A stretch of DNA of 64,000 nucleotides, taken from NCBI RefSeq assembly GCF_000633455.1, contig NZ_AYMG01000010.1:1-64000 (forward strand). Reading direction: 5' to 3'. Under the pieces are notes generated by a model that worked only from the letters and a program-made list of their open reading frames with translations, did not search any database and was not told where the DNA came from. The position numbers and the translations under genes are program-made. Shown here one piece after another: positions 35,756-45,039 of the stretch (the stretch's first letter is position 1; every line of letters starts with the position of its first letter). Source of the DNA: Pedobacter jeongneungensis. Lineage in GTDB: Bacteria; Bacteroidota; Bacteroidia; Sphingobacteriales; Sphingobacteriaceae.

Positions 35756-36343
35756 TTAGATAGTTAAATCGTTTTCTTGTTTTAGTTTTTTCGAATATTC
35801 AATTAAGCTGTATACTGCATTAAAAATCATGATGCCTAGTACCGAAAAGCCGAAAAAACCCTGTAAATTATCATAATGCTTAAATTGCCCCTTGGTTAAA
35901 GTATCAACATATTCATTGAGCAGTATTCTACTTATTAACTTGAGTCCAAAAAGTAGTCCGGCTACTACCCAAATAACTTTTGCTATATTTTTCTCTGTTA
36001 AATGCTCCAAAGTAATATTTCTTTTTTTTATCATGTTAAGCATCCCCATGCACAAAATCAGGTAAAACAACATGGTAGCACCACCATCTTTATATATGGC
36101 ATTCTCCAATACTACAGCCTGCATTTTGGTGGGTTTAATCTCTATTTCACCAATTTGCTTGCTTTTGAATTTTAAGCCATTAAAATTCTCAATTTGAGCA
36201 TCCGGGGTTTTCTTTACCAGAAAACTTAGTGCTCCATTATTATAATCGATAAAGGCAAAAACTAAATGTACAACTACAGAAATGATGCAATAAGCAATCA
36301 GGATAATTGCAGAATTCCTCAAAGTGAGGGTAAATGTGTTCAT
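35756..36343 (-). CDS. DUF2975 membrane protein, paralogue
   Basis: This 195-residue protein has the same four-span layout as its neighbour and ends in the same YSKKLKQENDLTI sequence. The start at 36343 (MNTFTLTLRN) is preferred over 36385 because the first span begins soon after; a TAAATTTA box lies just upstream. It leads the DUF2975-DUF2975-HTH operon. Confidence 0.82.
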   Translation of the reverse strand: MNTFTLTLRNSAIILIAYCIISVVVHLVFAFIDYNNGALSFLVKKTPDAQIENFNGLKFKSKQIGEIEIKPTKMQAVVLENAIYKDGGATMLFYLILCMGMLNMIKKRNITLEHLTEKNIAKVIWVVAGLLFGLKLISRILLNEYVDTLTKGQFKHYDNLQGFFGFSVLGIMIFNAVYSLIEYSKKLKQENDLTI

Positions 36344-36715
36344 AAGGTTAAATTTAATTAGCTTGATTATAACAAACGCCTTCAATTCTGGTCAGATTAA
36401 ATTTTTATTGAACCCTAAAATCTGACAAAAATTCTTATCATTATAATCACTTAAAAACCAGAGGTTGTATTTTTTAGATTAAAAAATGGAAATTTAAGAA
36501 ACGTCATATTTATTTAATTATTTACACCACAAACATAAATAATAAATTATTACAAATCAAAATATATTTATTGATTTACAATAAATAATAATCGAATATC
36601 AACTATAACTATACAAATAGAATAAATTATGGCAGTATTTTATTTGGAATGATTTTTGTTGTAAGTAAAACTGTAAAAAAGTTGTGCAAACGGCAACATT
36701 TTCAGCATTTTATCC

Positions 36716-36746
36716 TTTCAGAATGCCATACAATTTCGTAACTTTG
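36716..36746 (+). promoter_or_regulatory. rpoD promoter
   Basis: TTTC (36716-36719), 19 nt, then TAACTTTG (36739-36746) matches the consensus except for one base at -33. The leader would be about 30 nt. The rest of the 439-nt gap from 36344 is AT-rich with no gene seen. Confidence 0.75.
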
Positions 36747-36782
36747 CACACTCAATAATTAAAGAGCACACAATTCGTATAA

Positions 36783-37643
36783 ATGAGACAACTCAAGATA
36801 ACGCAATCTATTACCAACCGTGAAAGTCAATCCCTGGATAAATATCTACACGAAATCGGTAAAGTAGATTTAATAACAGCAGAAGAGGAAGTAATTTTAG
36901 CAAGAAAGATTCGTGAGGGCGATCAGGCTGCATTAGAGCGATTGACTAAAACCAACTTACGTTTCGTTGTATCTGTTGCAAAACAATATCAAAATCAAGG
37001 TTTAACTTTAGGAGACTTAATTAACGAAGGTAACCTGGGTTTAATTAAAGCGGCGAAACGTTTTGATGAGACCAAAGGTTTCAAATTCATTTCTTATGCC
37101 GTTTGGTGGATCCGTCAATCTATTTTGCAGGCAATTGCTGAGCAGAGCCGTATTGTTCGTTTACCTTTAAACCAGGTAGGGTCATTAAGCAAAATCAGTA
37201 AAGCTTTCTCTAAATTAGAGCAAGAATATGAACGTGAGCCTTCTCCGGAAGAACTGGCTGACATTTTGGAAACTACAGTGGACAAAATTTCAGACACGTT
37301 GAGTAACTCAGGTCGTCACGTATCAATGGATGCTCCTTTCGTTCAAGGTGAAGAAAATACATTATTGGATGTATTGGAAAACCACGAACCAAATACAGAT
37401 AGCTCATTGATCAACGAATCGTTATCTGAAGAAATTAAACGTTCTTTATCTACCTTAACAGAGAGAGAAAGAGAAATTATCGTTTTATTCTTCGGCTTAG
37501 GTTCTAACCATCCACTTTCTTTAGAGGAAATTGGTGAGAAATTTAACTTAACACGCGAACGTGTTCGTCAGATTAAAGATAAAGCGTTACAACGCTTACG
37601 TCATACTTCAAGAAGTAAAATCTTAAAATCTTATTTAGGATAA
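36783..37643 (+). CDS. rpoD: Primary sigma factor RpoD
   Basis: This 286-residue sigma-70 factor directs RNA polymerase to housekeeping promoters. It lacks region 1.1 and starts directly with region 1.2 ([15 protein letters not shown]), as usual in Bacteroidota. Region 2.4 ([15 protein letters not shown]) reads the -7 box, and region 4.2 ([19 protein letters not shown]) the -33 box. It is the factor expected to recognise TTTG-N19-TAnnTTTG. It is transcribed alone and followed by a terminator. Confidence 0.97.
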   Translation: MRQLKITQSITNRESQSLDKYLHEIGKVDLITAEEEVILARKIREGDQAALERLTKTNLRFVVSVAKQYQNQGLTLGDLINEGNLGLIKAAKRFDETKGFKFISYAVWWIRQSILQAIAEQSRIVRLPLNQVGSLSKISKAFSKLEQEYEREPSPEELADILETTVDKISDTLSNSGRHVSMDAPFVQGEENTLLDVLENHEPNTDSSLINESLSEEIKRSLSTLTEREREIIVLFFGLGSNHPLSLEEIGEKFNLTRERVRQIKDKALQRLRHTSRSKILKSYLG

Positions 37644-37666
37644 GAGATTAGATTTACACAAATATT

Positions 37667-37695
37667 AAAAGATCGGCTAAGGCTGGTCTTTTTTT
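37667..37695 (+). terminator. Terminator after rpoD
   Basis: AAAGATCGGC pairs with GGCTGGTCTTT with two G-T pairs and is followed by seven T residues, 24 nt past the stop. Confidence 0.8.
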
Positions 37696-37801
37696 GTTTA
37701 TTAGATTTCTCCGCTACGGTCGAAATGACGATTACACGCTAGCGATCTTTTTTTTATTACAAGCAACTAAGTTTATCGTTATGATTTTATATCTTTAAAT
37801 C

Positions 37802-38164
37802 ATGTCGATTGGTTTACTCACAAAATCCTTAACTATATACAAACCCATTTTTTTATGGAATGTATTGGTTAGTTTACTCACATCGGTATTTTTCATTATA
37901 AATGGCTTTAAGGAGCCGGGGATTTATACCTTTGCTCTATTCATCAAACTTATCGGCTGGTTATTTTCTATAGCTATATACTTCCTGTTTTATCAGCCTA
38001 CCGCATATTATTTCAAAAATCAGGGTATAAGCTTTAGAAAAATCATGGTCAACTTGGTTTTATATGATTTAATTGTTTTTATTGGAATCTTAATTGTATC
38101 GTCACTATGCAGGGACTTTCTATCGACAGTGTTAACCAATCTTTTGCAGACCGCGAAGTATTAA
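37802..38164 (+). CDS. Small membrane protein overlapping an ABC ATPase
   Basis: This 120-residue protein has three to four hydrophobic segments (about 15-33, 43-62, 85-103) and no recognised domain. Its last 58 nt overlap the start of the ABC ATPase in another frame. A TATCTTTA box lies 4 nt before its ATG, a weaker form of the leaderless geometry. It is probably the membrane partner of the ATPase. Confidence 0.7.
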   Translation: MSIGLLTKSLTIYKPIFLWNVLVSLLTSVFFIINGFKEPGIYTFALFIKLIGWLFSIAIYFLFYQPTAYYFKNQGISFRKIMVNLVLYDLIVFIGILIVSSLCRDFLSTVLTNLLQTAKY

Positions 38165-38766
38165 GCAGCGTTTACCTAAACTGTAAAATTGGCGAAGTAG
38201 TCGGCTTACTGGGTAGAAATGGATCAGGTAAATCCACTTTATTAAAAATCATTTTCGGGAGTACAAAAGCGAATTTCAAATACCTTAGTATAAATAATAA
38301 AGTATATGATAAAGGTTACCTATCTAAGAACCTATCTTATTTGCCTCAAGATAATTTTATTCCAAACCAGATCACAGTTTTACAGGCCATTAATATCTTT
38401 TGCAAAAAACAACAAGCTGAACTAAAGCAAATTGACTTTGTGGCCAATCATTTAAATGCTAAATTCTATAACTTCTCTGGTGGAGAACGCAGGCTTATGG
38501 AATGTTTATTAATGATTTATAGCGATGCTGAATATGTACTACTTGATGAGCCATTTTCACAATTATCGCCATTGTGGATTGAAGAATTGAAAAACCACAT
38601 CAATCGGGCTAAAGCATATAAAGGTTTTATCATTACCGATCATTTCTACAAATCCATTCTCGATGTTTCCGACCGGATCGTACTGCTGCACAACAGATGC
38701 AACTACAACATCAATAATGAAGATGACTTGGTGATGCACGGCTACCTGCCAGGCTTTACAGCTTAA
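38107..38766 (+). CDS. Minimal ABC ATPase
   Basis: This 219-residue ATPase has Walker A GRNGSGKST (36-44), an SGGERR signature and Walker B YVLLDEPF followed by an H-loop in ITDHFYKS. Q-loop LPQDNF is present. The start at 38107 gives a clean first strand (GLSIDSVNQSF), so the 58-nt overlap with the upstream membrane gene is probably real. No other permease is near. The substrate is unknown. Confidence 0.85.
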   Translation: MQGLSIDSVNQSFADREVLSSVYLNCKIGEVVGLLGRNGSGKSTLLKIIFGSTKANFKYLSINNKVYDKGYLSKNLSYLPQDNFIPNQITVLQAINIFCKKQQAELKQIDFVANHLNAKFYNFSGGERRLMECLLMIYSDAEYVLLDEPFSQLSPLWIEELKNHINRAKAYKGFIITDHFYKSILDVSDRIVLLHNRCNYNINNEDDLVMHGYLPGFTA

Positions 38767-38853
38767 ATTTAGCCATTTACCACTAAGACACGAAGGACAC
38801 TAAGAATAACGATCCTGGTGCGCTTTGAGTCTTTGTGGCCTGCTAATTAAATA

Positions 38854-39717
38854 TTAAAACAACAAATGTTTCACGGTTAATCCGTTATTGATCAATTGTT
38901 TTAACGAATCGATACCAATGCGCAGATGTGTTTCTACATATTTTTCGGTTACCGTGCTATCGCTTTCGGCAGTTTTAACACCTTCAGGGATCATTGGCTG
39001 ATCAGAAACCAAAAGTAATGCACCAGCCGGTATTTTATTTGCAAATGCAGTGGTAAAAATAGTGGCAGTTTCCATATCAACGGCCATTGCACGTAAAGTT
39101 TTCAAATATTTTTTAAATTCTTTATCGTGCTCCCAAACCCTACGGTTGGTGGTGTAGCAGGTTCCGGTCCAGTAATCTCTTCCATGATCACGTATTGTAG
39201 TAGAAATCGCTTTCTGCAAAGCAAATGCTGGTAGTGCCGGCACTTCTGCAGGAAGATAATCGTTTGATGTACCTTCTCCCCTAATGGCCGCAATTGGCAG
39301 AATTAAATCGCCTAGCTGGTTTTTCTTTTTCAAACCTCCGCATTTACCCAAGAACAGTACCGCTTTAGGTTTAATGGCCGTTAATAAATCCATCATGGTT
39401 GCCGCCAACGGACTTCCCATACCAAAGTTGATAATGGTGATCCCATTTGCAGTAACGCTCTGCATAGGCTTATCCAAACCCATAATCGGGGCGTTATCGT
39501 TCCACTCCGAAAACATGCTTACATATTTGCTGAAATTAGTCAATAAGATGTAATCACCAAATTGATCTAACGGCCTTCCTGTATAACGTGGCAACCAGTT
39601 TTTAACAATTTCATCTTTGGATTTTAATCCAGATTTAACGGGAGATTCTACTTCTTTAATTTTTTTCGATTTTTCTACGATTTCTTCGTCTTTTTTTATG
39701 TCTTTTTCTTCGTTCAT
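38854..39717 (-). CDS. amn: AMP nucleosidase
   Basis: This 287-residue enzyme splits AMP into adenine and ribose 5-phosphate. The nucleoside phosphorylase-like core is clear: GMGSPLAATMMDLLTAIKP, LGKCGGLKK, MAVDMETATIF (ribose-binding Glu) and LLVSDQPM (catalytic Asp). It lacks the regulatory N-terminal domain of the E. coli enzyme and instead has a Lys/Glu-rich extension over residues 1-40. It is separated from clpX by a terminator. Confidence 0.88.
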   Translation of the reverse strand: MNEEKDIKKDEEIVEKSKKIKEVESPVKSGLKSKDEIVKNWLPRYTGRPLDQFGDYILLTNFSKYVSMFSEWNDNAPIMGLDKPMQSVTANGITIINFGMGSPLAATMMDLLTAIKPKAVLFLGKCGGLKKKNQLGDLILPIAAIRGEGTSNDYLPAEVPALPAFALQKAISTTIRDHGRDYWTGTCYTTNRRVWEHDKEFKKYLKTLRAMAVDMETATIFTTAFANKIPAGALLLVSDQPMIPEGVKTAESDSTVTEKYVETHLRIGIDSLKQLINNGLTVKHLLF

Positions 39718-39778
39718 ACTTTTTTTGGTTTATTGCCGGGCGCATGTCGCCTGGCGTTATAAAATACTATATTAAAAA

Positions 39779-39807
39779 AAATCCCTCCCGAATTACGGGA
39801 AGGATTT
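39779..39807 (-). terminator. Terminator after clpX
   Basis: On the minus strand AAATCCTTCCCG pairs with CGGGAGGGATTT (one G-T pair) around a 5-nt loop, with a T-run beyond. It lies 6 nt past the clpX stop. Confidence 0.85.
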
Positions 39808-39813
39808 GATTTT

Positions 39814-41052
39814 TTAAGCGGCCTGCAACTTTTTAAAGTCGGCCTTTTCAAATTTCTCTATCGCGTAATCGAGATTGATATGCAACTCCTTGACATCCGT
39901 CTGCGTTGGTGTATCAAACATCGCATCCAACATAATCGCTTCACAGATTGATCTTAAACCACGGGCCCCTAATTTATATTCCATTGCTTTATCTACAATA
40001 AAATTTAAAACATCCTCATCAAAAACAAGCTTTACGTCTTCGTAAGCAAAAAGCTTAACATACTGCTTAATCAATGAGTTTTTAGGCGCGGTTAAAATGT
40101 TTCTTAAAGATTCTTTATCCAACGGGTTTAAGTGTGAAAGAACTGGTATACGACCAATTAATTCGGGAATTAAGCCAAAAGATTTTAAATCCTGAGGTGT
40201 AATATACTTATAAAGATTTTTAAGATCCAATACGGTCTCATCTTTCTTTACCCTGTAACCTACAGCCTGTGTACGTAAACGGTTTGCAATTTTGCGCTCT
40301 ATACCGTCAAATGCACCACCACAGATAAACAAGATATTATTGGTGTTTACCGGGATCATTTTCTGATCCGGGTGCTTACGTCCGCCCTGAGGTGGAACAT
40401 TAACCACAGTACCTTCTAAAATCTTTAACAAAGCTTGTTGAACACCTTCTCCTGATACATCACGTGTAATGGAAGGATTATCGCTTTTACGCGCCACTTT
40501 ATCCACTTCATCAATGTAAACAATACCACGTTCTGCAGCAGTTACATCGTAATCAGCAGCCTGAAGCAAACGCGTTAAAATACTTTCTACATCTTCACCT
40601 ACATAACCTGCTTCTGTTAAAACAGTAGCATCGCAGATGCAGAAAGGCACATGCAAAATTTTTGCAATGGTTTTAGCTAAAAGCGTTTTACCTGTTCCGG
40701 TTTCGCCCACCAACATGATATTCGATTTTTCAATCTCGATCTCGTCTTTATCAACCTTTTGATTTAAACGCTTGTAATGGTTGTAAACGGCAACAGAAAG
40801 CACCTTTTTAGCATCATCCTGACCAATTACATACTGATCCAGATGTTGTTTAATTTCAAGAGGCTTTAATAGGTTTATTGCCTCCTGAATATTTTTTGTC
40901 CCTTTGGTTCCTAATTCCTGCGCAAGTAACTGGTTGGCCTGAGTAACACATTTATCGCAGATAAATGCATCCATGCCTTCAATCAACATTAAAGTTTCAT
41001 GCTTGCCAGAATGGCAGAATGAGCAACGGGATTCTTTATTTTGTTTCGCCAT
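39814..41052 (-). CDS. clpX: ATP-dependent protease ATPase subunit ClpX
   Basis: ClpX unfolds proteins for the ClpP chamber. The start at 41052 (MAKQNKESRCSFC) is preferred; it gives an N-terminal zinc finger with C10, C13, C32 and C35. Walker A is GETGTGKT, and the IGF-like loop that docks on ClpP and the sensor-2 arginine region near the C terminus are present. Its start overlaps the clpP stop by 17 nt, so the two are coupled. The order tig-(four-helix bundle)-clpP-clpX is close to the common tig-clpP-clpX arrangement. Confidence 0.97.
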   Translation of the reverse strand: MAKQNKESRCSFCHSGKHETLMLIEGMDAFICDKCVTQANQLLAQELGTKGTKNIQEAINLLKPLEIKQHLDQYVIGQDDAKKVLSVAVYNHYKRLNQKVDKDEIEIEKSNIMLVGETGTGKTLLAKTIAKILHVPFCICDATVLTEAGYVGEDVESILTRLLQAADYDVTAAERGIVYIDEVDKVARKSDNPSITRDVSGEGVQQALLKILEGTVVNVPPQGGRKHPDQKMIPVNTNNILFICGGAFDGIERKIANRLRTQAVGYRVKKDETVLDLKNLYKYITPQDLKSFGLIPELIGRIPVLSHLNPLDKESLRNILTAPKNSLIKQYVKLFAYEDVKLVFDEDVLNFIVDKAMEYKLGARGLRSICEAIMLDAMFDTPTQTDVKELHINLDYAIEKFEKADFKKLQAA

Positions 41053-41743
41053 CTTTCTTTGCGTTTCTCGATAATACTTCGTCAACCATACCAAATCCTT
41101 TTGCCTCATCGGCAGTCATCCAGTAATCGCGGTCTGAAGCTTTCTCTACCCAGTCATAAGTCTGGCCAGAGTGCTCTGAAATAATATCGTATAATTCTTT
41201 TTTCAATTTCAACATCTCTCTCAAGTTGATCTCCATATCAGATGCCACACCTTGTGCACCTCCTGATGGCTGGTGAATCATTACTCTTGAGTGAGGTAAT
41301 GCAGCACGTTTACCTTTTGCACCTGCAACCAATAAAACGGCTCCCATTGATGCTGCCATACCTGTACAGATGGTCGCTACATCAGGCTGGATATACTGCA
41401 TGGTATCATAAATACCTAAACCTGCATAAACCGAACCACCTGGTGAGTTAATGTAGATCTGAATATCCCTATCTGCATCTGCCGATTGTAAGAACAACAA
41501 CTGCGCCTGGATAATGTTAGCATTCTGATCGTAAATTGCATCACCTAAAAAGATAATACGGTCCATCATTAATCTTGAGAAAACATCCATTTGTGCTACG
41601 TTCAACTGGCGTTCTTCGATGATATATGGTGTCATGCTCTTAGGATCCAAATTAGCCTGAGCAATAAATTTATCTACGTGTAAACCGCCAATTCCCTGAT
41701 GTTTAACGGCAAATTTTCTGAATTCTTGTGAATCTATGTTCAT
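41036..41743 (-). CDS. clpP: ATP-dependent Clp protease proteolytic subunit
   Basis: ClpP is the chambered serine protease degrading proteins fed by ClpX. The triad is S132 in GMAASMGAVLL, H157 in VMIHQPSGG and D206 in SDRDYWM. An N-terminal extension of about 35 residues before MTPYIIEE is longer than in E. coli and may be processed. Length 235 fits Bacteroidota ClpP. The gene lies between a four-helix-bundle gene and clpX. Confidence 0.97.
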   Translation of the reverse strand: MNIDSQEFRKFAVKHQGIGGLHVDKFIAQANLDPKSMTPYIIEERQLNVAQMDVFSRLMMDRIIFLGDAIYDQNANIIQAQLLFLQSADADRDIQIYINSPGGSVYAGLGIYDTMQYIQPDVATICTGMAASMGAVLLVAGAKGKRAALPHSRVMIHQPSGGAQGVASDMEINLREMLKLKKELYDIISEHSGQTYDWVEKASDRDYWMTADEAKGFGMVDEVLSRNAKKDGETK

Positions 41744-41803
41744 GAGTTATAGAGTTTGGCGTTTTGCGATAAGCGTCTTATAAGCCTAAACCAAATACGC
41801 TGG

Positions 41804-42163
41804 TTATTTTAATAAATATTTCCTGAAGTTGGTTAATTTCCGTGCCAATTTATCTAATTCTTCAAGATAATCATTCAGTTCTGTGTCAGAAATATATTTT
41901 CTTCGTTCTAAAACTACTAAAATATTTGCATTCTCAAAGGTTGATCGATGTGCAATATTCAGATAATGAGCGAATTCCTTATTTGAAGCTGAACCTGAGC
42001 CTTCAGCAATATTATTGGATATGCTAAGAGCAGCCCCATTGAGCTGCTCTGCAAATCTGTATTTTTTATCAACTGACAATCGGTCAGCTATATCTAGTAA
42101 TTTATCAGTTAACGCAATTGATAACTGCCAAACTTCGAGCGATTGAAATTTAAATTGTGCCAT
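41804..42163 (-). CDS. Four-helix bundle protein (23S rRNA-intervening-sequence type)
   Basis: This 119-residue all-helical protein belongs to the four-helix bundle family originally found encoded in 23S rRNA intervening sequences (FQSLEVWQLSIALTDKL, NIAEGSGSASNKEFAHYLNIA). The start at 42163 (MAQFKFQSLEVWQ) fits the family. It splits the usual tig-clpP pair. Its role is not known; in this family binding of nucleic acid has been suggested. Insertion by transfer is likely. Confidence 0.88.
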   Translation of the reverse strand: MAQFKFQSLEVWQLSIALTDKLLDIADRLSVDKKYRFAEQLNGAALSISNNIAEGSGSASNKEFAHYLNIAHRSTFENANILVVLERRKYISDTELNDYLEELDKLARKLTNFRKYLLK

Positions 42164-42245
42164 AACTAAATATAGCAATAGCTCAATCATCTCCAAAACG
42201 GCTTTGGCACTATGCTAAACGCTTAGCGCCACACGCCAACCGCTG

Positions 42246-43598
42246 TTATTTTTTCTCCGCTAACGCAATAAACTTATCATAATCAATATCTTTTTGTTCT
42301 AAAGTAACAACAGATTTGATTTGCTCAAAAGTTTTTAAAGCTTTTACCTCTTCGAAAACGCGGTTTGCATTTTCTTTATCCTGTAAAAACTGAACAGCAT
42401 ATTGTGCCAATTGATCTTCGGGAAGCGGGCTTGGGCTGTACATTCTGAACTGTGCATCTAATTTTGCTTTAGCTGCCTGAACTACATCCTCATATTTGAT
42501 TTCGATGCTATTATCTTTAATGATTTTGTTTTCGATTAAAGTCCATTTAAGGTTTTTAGCGAAATCATCATAACCTTCAGCCAATTCTTCGTCGGTTAAT
42601 TTTTCGTTGGTTGCTTTTAGCCAACGACGTAAAAACTCATCTGGCAATTCGAAGTTGTGTTTAACTAATAATGCTTCATAAATATCATTCGATAATTTAC
42701 GTTCAGCATCTTGTTTAAACATGCTTTCTACTTCTTCAGTAATTTTTGCTTTGAAACCAGCTTCATCTTTAACTACACCTTCGCCAAACAATTTATCAAA
42801 AAACTCCTGGTTCAATTCTGATTCTTCTAAACGGTTTACGTTTTTAACGTGAAGTTTGAAATTTGCTTTTAACTCAGCAGCTTCTTCTTCCGAAATATTT
42901 AAAGCTTTTGAAATTACTGCAGCATCTTCTAAAGCTTTTTGAATATCGATGGTAACTTCATCATCTTTCTTTAAACCGATTAACGATTTAAGGATTTTTT
43001 TATCTTTTACCTGATCTAAACGGATTGTAGCTGTACTGGTAATACCACCTTCTACAGCAGCTCCATCAGCACCTACCTGAGTTAATTCGGTATATAAAAC
43101 ATCATCATCGGCCGAAACTTCAGGGTTTGTCATTTTACCATAGCTACGACGGATATTTTTGATACGGCTTTCTAAAGTTTCTTTATCAGCTTTAACCACG
43201 TACTCGGTAAATTTATCTTTTGATGAAACGTTTACATCAAAAGCAGGCGCTAAACCTAACTCGTAATCAAATTCGAAATCATCTGTGTTATCCCATTTAA
43301 ATTCGCGCTCATCGTCCATTTTAGGAAGTGGCTGACCTAAAATTTCTAATTTTTGCTCAGCAATGTAGTTAGATAGGGTATCGTTTAACAAATTATTCAC
43401 TTCTTCTACCAAAATACTTTTGCCATACATTTTTTTAATGTGAGCAGCAGGAACCATTCCTTTACGGAAACCAGGTAATTGTGCTTTTTTGGCTTGATCT
43501 TTTATTGCTTTCTCTACTTTAGCAGTGTAATCAGCAGGTGCGATCTTGATTTTTACAACAGCATTTAAGTTGCCGGTTTTTTCCTGTGTGATATTCAT
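42246..43598 (-). CDS. tig: Trigger factor chaperone
   Basis: Trigger factor binds nascent chains at the ribosome exit. The start at 43598 (MNITQEKTGNLNAVVKIKIA) is right for the family. The ribosome-binding loop LPGFRKGMVP is intact; the middle PPIase domain and the C-terminal helical arms follow. Length 450 is typical of Bacteroidota members, where the PPIase part is diverged. It heads the clp group. Confidence 0.94.
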   Translation of the reverse strand: MNITQEKTGNLNAVVKIKIAPADYTAKVEKAIKDQAKKAQLPGFRKGMVPAAHIKKMYGKSILVEEVNNLLNDTLSNYIAEQKLEILGQPLPKMDDEREFKWDNTDDFEFDYELGLAPAFDVNVSSKDKFTEYVVKADKETLESRIKNIRRSYGKMTNPEVSADDDVLYTELTQVGADGAAVEGGITSTATIRLDQVKDKKILKSLIGLKKDDEVTIDIQKALEDAAVISKALNISEEEAAELKANFKLHVKNVNRLEESELNQEFFDKLFGEGVVKDEAGFKAKITEEVESMFKQDAERKLSNDIYEALLVKHNFELPDEFLRRWLKATNEKLTDEELAEGYDDFAKNLKWTLIENKIIKDNSIEIKYEDVVQAAKAKLDAQFRMYSPSPLPEDQLAQYAVQFLQDKENANRVFEEVKALKTFEQIKSVVTLEQKDIDYDKFIALAEKK

Positions 43599-43725
43599 TT
43601 TGTGAGATATATTAAGATGTGCTTTAGATCGGAGAATTGAGATATGGGATTTGAGAAAAAACCATATATCGCCACAACCGAAACAGCACATCAATTTTTA
43701 TTAATCAATGTTTTTAAAAACAAAA

Positions 43726-43751
43726 CCGTTTCGATGTTTAAATCGAAACGG
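43726..43751 (-). terminator. Terminator of tRNA-Leu unit 1
   Basis: On the minus strand CCGTTTCGAT pairs with ATCGAAACGG around 6 nt and is followed by TTTTGTTTTT. It lies 14 nt past the tRNA 3' end. Confidence 0.8.
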
Positions 43752-43765
43752 CCTTTATCTTGTTG

Positions 43766-43847
43766 TGCGGAAGAAGGGACTCGAACCCCCACGCCGTGAA
43801 GCGCCAGATCCTAAGTCTGGTGCGGCTACCAATTACGCCACTTCCGC
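43766..43847 (-). tRNA. tRNA-Leu (anticodon UAG), copy 1
   Basis: The 82-nt sequence folds as a class II tRNA: acceptor GCGGAAG/CTTCCGC, D stem GGC/GCC, anticodon stem CCAGA/TCTGG with loop CTTAGGA (anticodon TAG), a long variable arm CGCTTCACGGCG and a T loop with TTCGA. CCA is not encoded. It reads CUN leucine codons. An identical copy lies 1.28 kb away. Confidence 0.95.
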
Positions 43848-43869
43848 AGTTAGGATGTTGTAAGGACTG

Positions 43870-43899
43870 CAAAGATAGAAACAAGATTGAATAATCAAA
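43870..43899 (-). promoter_or_regulatory. Promoter of tRNA-Leu copy 1
   Basis: On the minus strand TTTG (43896-43899), 18 nt, then TATCTTTG (43870-43877) gives a near-perfect promoter with the -7 box 22 nt before the mature tRNA 5' end. The same elements with the same spacing precede copy 2. Confidence 0.8.
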
Positions 43900-44106
43900 A
43901 GGCATCTGCAACATTTTATTGATTATTTCTTGGATAAAATGATAACTAGTTAGTTTTTAAGGAGAAAAATTTAAATATAGAGTTAATAAGAAACTTTCTT
44001 GATGGTTTGTGGAGACACAAACCATGGGACACAAACCATGGGGACTTGTAACTTAAAGCAGGGTTATTACTGAAATAAAGACATAGGTTTTGTTTCACTT
44101 TTTTCT

Positions 44107-44195
44107 TGAAAAGCAGGTTCAGTAGCGCTTAGGATGATACAGTCCCGCTCTCCGTTCTTTCCGATGAAAAACCGGAACCACTTCGATCAGGTTTA
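44107..44195. repeat. Dispersed 100-bp repeat, copy C
   Basis: Copy C has AAGCAGGTTCAG, CAGTCCCGCTCTCCG and TTCGATCAGGTTTA blocks, sharing ends with copies A and B. Its middle differs, resembling the inverted copy at 19201. Confidence 0.6.
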
Positions 44196-44288
44196 GGTGG
44201 GAAGGATAGGTGAAGGATTAATGGTTAAAACACCAAACGTTCCTACGGAACGAAAACGCCAATCTTGCAATTGGCTACCGGGGAGTCG

Positions 44289-44970
44289 TCCCTCTGGGAC
44301 GGGAAATAAGTATTTAGGCTCAAGCATAAAAGGCAGGCGTAAAAATAACTGACGACAGATAAAAAATATACCATCTGTATATATCTGTGGCTAAAATCTT
44401 AATATAATGACATTCTCCTCGGGAACGGGAAAAAAGCACAATTTAGCCTCAAGCATAAAAGACAGGCGTAAAAATAACTGACAGCAGATAAAAAATGTAC
44501 CATCTATGTTTATATGTATATATTTATGGTAAAAATCTTAATATAATAACATTCTCCTCTGGGACGGAAAGGAAGTATTATTTAACCTCCAGAATAAAAA
44601 GCAGGCGTAAAAATAACTGACAGCAGATAAAAAATATACCATCTGTGTTTACCTGTACATATCTATGGTTAAAATCTTAATATAATAACATTCTCCTCTG
44701 GGACGGGAAGAAAGCACAATTTAGCCTCCAGCATAAAAGGCAGGCGTAAACATAACTGACAGCAGATAAAAAATATACCATCTGTGTTTATCTGTATATA
44801 TCTGTGGTTAAAAACCTTAATAAAATGACATTCTCTTTTGGGATGGGAAGGAAGTATTATTTAACCTCCAGAATAAAAAGCAGGCGTAATCATCATTGAC
44901 CAGAGACGAAAAGGATTGACAACAAGTATACCATCTGTGTGCATCCGTGGTTAAAGATAACTGAGCAGCA
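44289..44970. repeat. Tandem array of about 139-bp units
   Basis: The anchor CAGGCGTAA occurs at 44334, 44463, 44602, 44741 and 44881, giving steps of 129, 139, 139 and 140 bp. Each unit also carries GATAAAAAATATACCATCTG and a CTCCTCTGGGACGG block. The unit tails alternate between a form with AAGCACAATTTAGCC and one with AAGTATTATTTAACC, so the array looks like an ABAB higher-order repeat. The last unit is partial. Unequal recombination is the simplest origin. Confidence 0.85.
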
Positions 44971-45009
44971 ACGCTCATCATAAGATTAACGGGCTAATGC
45001 CAGCAAAAA

Positions 45010-45039
45010 AACCGCTCTGATTTTTAGGTCGGAACGGTT
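45010..45039 (-). terminator. Terminator of tRNA-Leu unit 2
   Basis: AACCGTTCCGA and TCAGAGCGGTT pair with one mismatch and one G-T pair, followed by a T-run on the minus strand. It is weaker than the one at copy 1. Confidence 0.6.

Noticed and set aside
43599..43694. Longer trigger-factor start
   Set aside because: The extension is Cys- and Trp-rich and unlike the family; the ATG at 43598 gives the usual N terminus.
44289..44970. CRISPR array
   Set aside because: Units are about 139 bp and contiguous, with no short repeats separated by unique spacers and no cas genes nearby.
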